A DNA stretch of 34,463 bases from Planctomycetota bacterium (GTDB lineage Bacteria; Planctomycetota; Planctomycetia; Pirellulales; Pirellulaceae): positions 1 through 34,463 of the forward strand of contig JAJDEH010000291.1 in assembly GCA_029259935.1 (NCBI GenBank), given 5' to 3'. Below the pieces are notes generated by a model. That model was not told where the DNA came from. It saw only the letters and a program-made list of their open reading frames with translations, and searched no databases. The translations under genes and the position numbers were made by a program. Below are positions 33,259 through 34,463 of the stretch, piece by piece; position 1 is the stretch's first letter, and each line of letters opens with the position of its first letter.

Positions 33259-34463
33259 TTAATTGAGATTCGGTCCTACCTGCGCGGGCGCTCGAAAGTT
33301 CTTCCCAAGCCAGACACGATAAGCATGCCGTCGGCGCCCGAGCGGAACCACGACCTCGCCGCGATCTTGAACGCTGGTGAAACAGTCGGCCAACGATGGC
33401 GGAACGGGCATTTCCAAAAACGTGATGATCAAGGCGTCCCATCCGTCTTTATCCGGTGGGCCGCCCCAAATGTCATACTGAGATTCGATGTTTCCCCTGT
33501 CGTTCCACAGGTAAACTTGGGGCTGCCGCGGAAGATAAAACGCCAGTTCGCCAACGGGAGTGCGGCTGGTTGCGGCAATGAAAAAGGTCTTGTCTTTGGA
33601 GGGCAAACTCGACCATTGGGCACCCACCTCGTCCGCCAAACTGTGCCAACCTCGGCAACATGCGGTGGGATCGATCTTTCGCCCTTCCAAAGCCAAAGCG
33701 CGCGACGTAAACGGCCAAGCGACAATCAGGCCACAACAGACGAATCCCAGCCCAACGCCGGCGTGAAACAAGGTCCGCAGCCTGGGAAAAGACACGCCAA
33801 TCCGTGCCGCGCCAAAAGCCCATGCGGCCACCAGGACCATGCCCGCCGAATAAATCACTCCCGGCCAATTCGGCTGCACCCGCTGGAAGAGACTCAGCAG
33901 CAGTACCGGTATCGCTGGGAGAATACTGAAGCAAATTAAAAACTTCTCTTTGCGGCCAAGTTCGTTCGTCTTTCTCAACACCGCAAACAGAACCAGCACA
34001 AACAGTAAACAAAGAATGGGAGAAACGATTCCGATTTGTCCGAGTATAAATTCTCCGCTCGTGACGAAACTGCGAGACAGCCCCGATCGCTCCACGGAAA
34101 AGTGGCCGCCCGTATGCGCTAGGGTGACCCAACCATGACGGCTGTTCCACCAAATGGGCGGAATCAGAAAGCACAACGATAGCGTTGCCCAAACCCAAAG
34201 CCCCCAGCGCTTGATTTCCGCACGGTCGTTTCGGTTCCAAATCAAGAACACCAACAACAGCGGCAGGAAGGCCAACATCGTCTGCTTGCTGAGTACGCCC
34301 AGCCCGGTGGCAATCGTCGCGGCCGCGATCCACCCTGGTCGGTGGCGGCCACTTTCCAAGACTCGCCAAATGCAATACAGCGACGCGCACCAAAAGAACA
34401 TCAGCGGAGCGTCAATCGTCATCAAGTAACTGCCTAGCAAGTTTCCCGGCGCCGCGGCCGTCG
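33259..34463 (-). CDS. GT39/ArnT-like glycosyltransferase, N-terminus beyond window
   Basis: The frame is open to the right edge, so the first part of the gene, including the catalytic first loop, is missing. The visible ~400 residues start in the conserved GNLLGSYLMTIDAPLMFFWC region, where MTIDAP is characteristic of ArnT/PMT-like enzymes. Then come VLSKQTMLAFLPLLLVF, several more helices and a soluble C-terminal domain (GCRGW-type region, IAATSRTPVGELAFYLPRQ, QSQYDIWGGPPDKDGWDALI). Stop at 33259. It is the upstream gene of a run with PAP2 and another GT39-like gene. It is likely to transfer a sugar from an undecaprenyl-phosphate donor to an envelope lipid or protein; the acceptor is unknown. 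Confidence 0.88.
   Translation of the reverse strand, partial: TAAAPGNLLGSYLMTIDAPLMFFWCASLYCIWRVLESGRHRPGWIAAATIATGLGVLSKQTMLAFLPLLLVFLIWNRNDRAEIKRWGLWVWATLSLCFLIPPIWWNSRHGWVTLAHTGGHFSVERSGLSRSFVTSGEFILGQIGIVSPILCLLFVLVLFAVLRKTNELGRKEKFLICFSILPAIPVLLLSLFQRVQPNWPGVIYSAGMVLVAAWAFGAARIGVSFPRLRTLFHAGVGLGFVCCGLIVAWPFTSRALALEGRKIDPTACCRGWHSLADEVGAQWSSLPSKDKTFFIAATSRTPVGELAFYLPRQPQVYLWNDRGNIESQYDIWGGPPDKDGWDALIITFLEMPVPPSLADCFTSVQDRGEVVVPLGRRRHAYRVWLGKNFRAPAQVGPNLN

Overview
The window reads as a chromosomal piece of a planctomycete, most likely a Pirellulales-type organism. The evidence is the gene families: a DUF1549/DUF1553 cytochrome protein paired with a Tat-exported DUF1501 protein, a sulfatase, a DUF6807 protein, a Tat-signal Gfo/Idh/MocA oxidoreductase, an 'NPYATP'-headed membrane protein, a LEPR-XLL-like N-terminus on a secreted peroxidase, and redoxin/LRR proteins. 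No rRNA, tRNA, CRISPR array or intact insertion sequence was seen.

Layout. 1-358: two and a half copies of a ~153 bp palindromic repeat. 360-3201 (+): a Gfo/Idh/MocA oxidoreductase, then a secreted redoxin-like/leucine-rich-repeat gene with an in-frame TGA exactly where a CxxC-type motif should have its second cysteine. 3275-6154 (+): a BlaI/BlaR1 pair; the promoter spacer is filled by a perfect operator palindrome, and the BlaR1-like membrane protease is fused to SurA-like and Skp/OmpH-like chaperone domains. 6195-13232 (-): a run of DUF1549/1553, DUF1501, sulfatase, DUF6807 and a 52-residue TatA-like membrane peptide, probably one transcription unit for degradation of a sulfated or otherwise complex sugar.

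13233-15701 is a different kind of DNA: less GC-rich by eye, with a ParA-type ATPase translationally coupled to an unrecognised helical protein, followed by a decayed fragment resembling a Roc/Ras-like GTPase. This looks like an accessory insertion. 15702-19100: a secreted carboxypeptidase-regulatory-like domain protein (-), a small membrane protein with a probable TTG start (+), and a secreted TolB-like beta-propeller (-). 19101-22394 (+): carB, the only clear housekeeping gene. 22447-23058 (-): an ECF-type sigma factor, divergent from a secreted EF-hand protein and a large animal-type haem peroxidase (+), with an inverted repeat between them.

26587-34463: an LptF/LptG-type permease (+), two polytopic glycosyltransferase-39-like proteins (+), then on the opposite strand two more such proteins flanking a PAP2 phosphatase. 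Together these suggest an envelope-lipid export and modification island. The last gene runs off the right edge.

The observations most worth following are the TGA/possible selenocysteine codon, the BlaR1-SurA-Skp fusion, and the ParA cassette. All assignments are by reading motifs; no database search or alignment was run.
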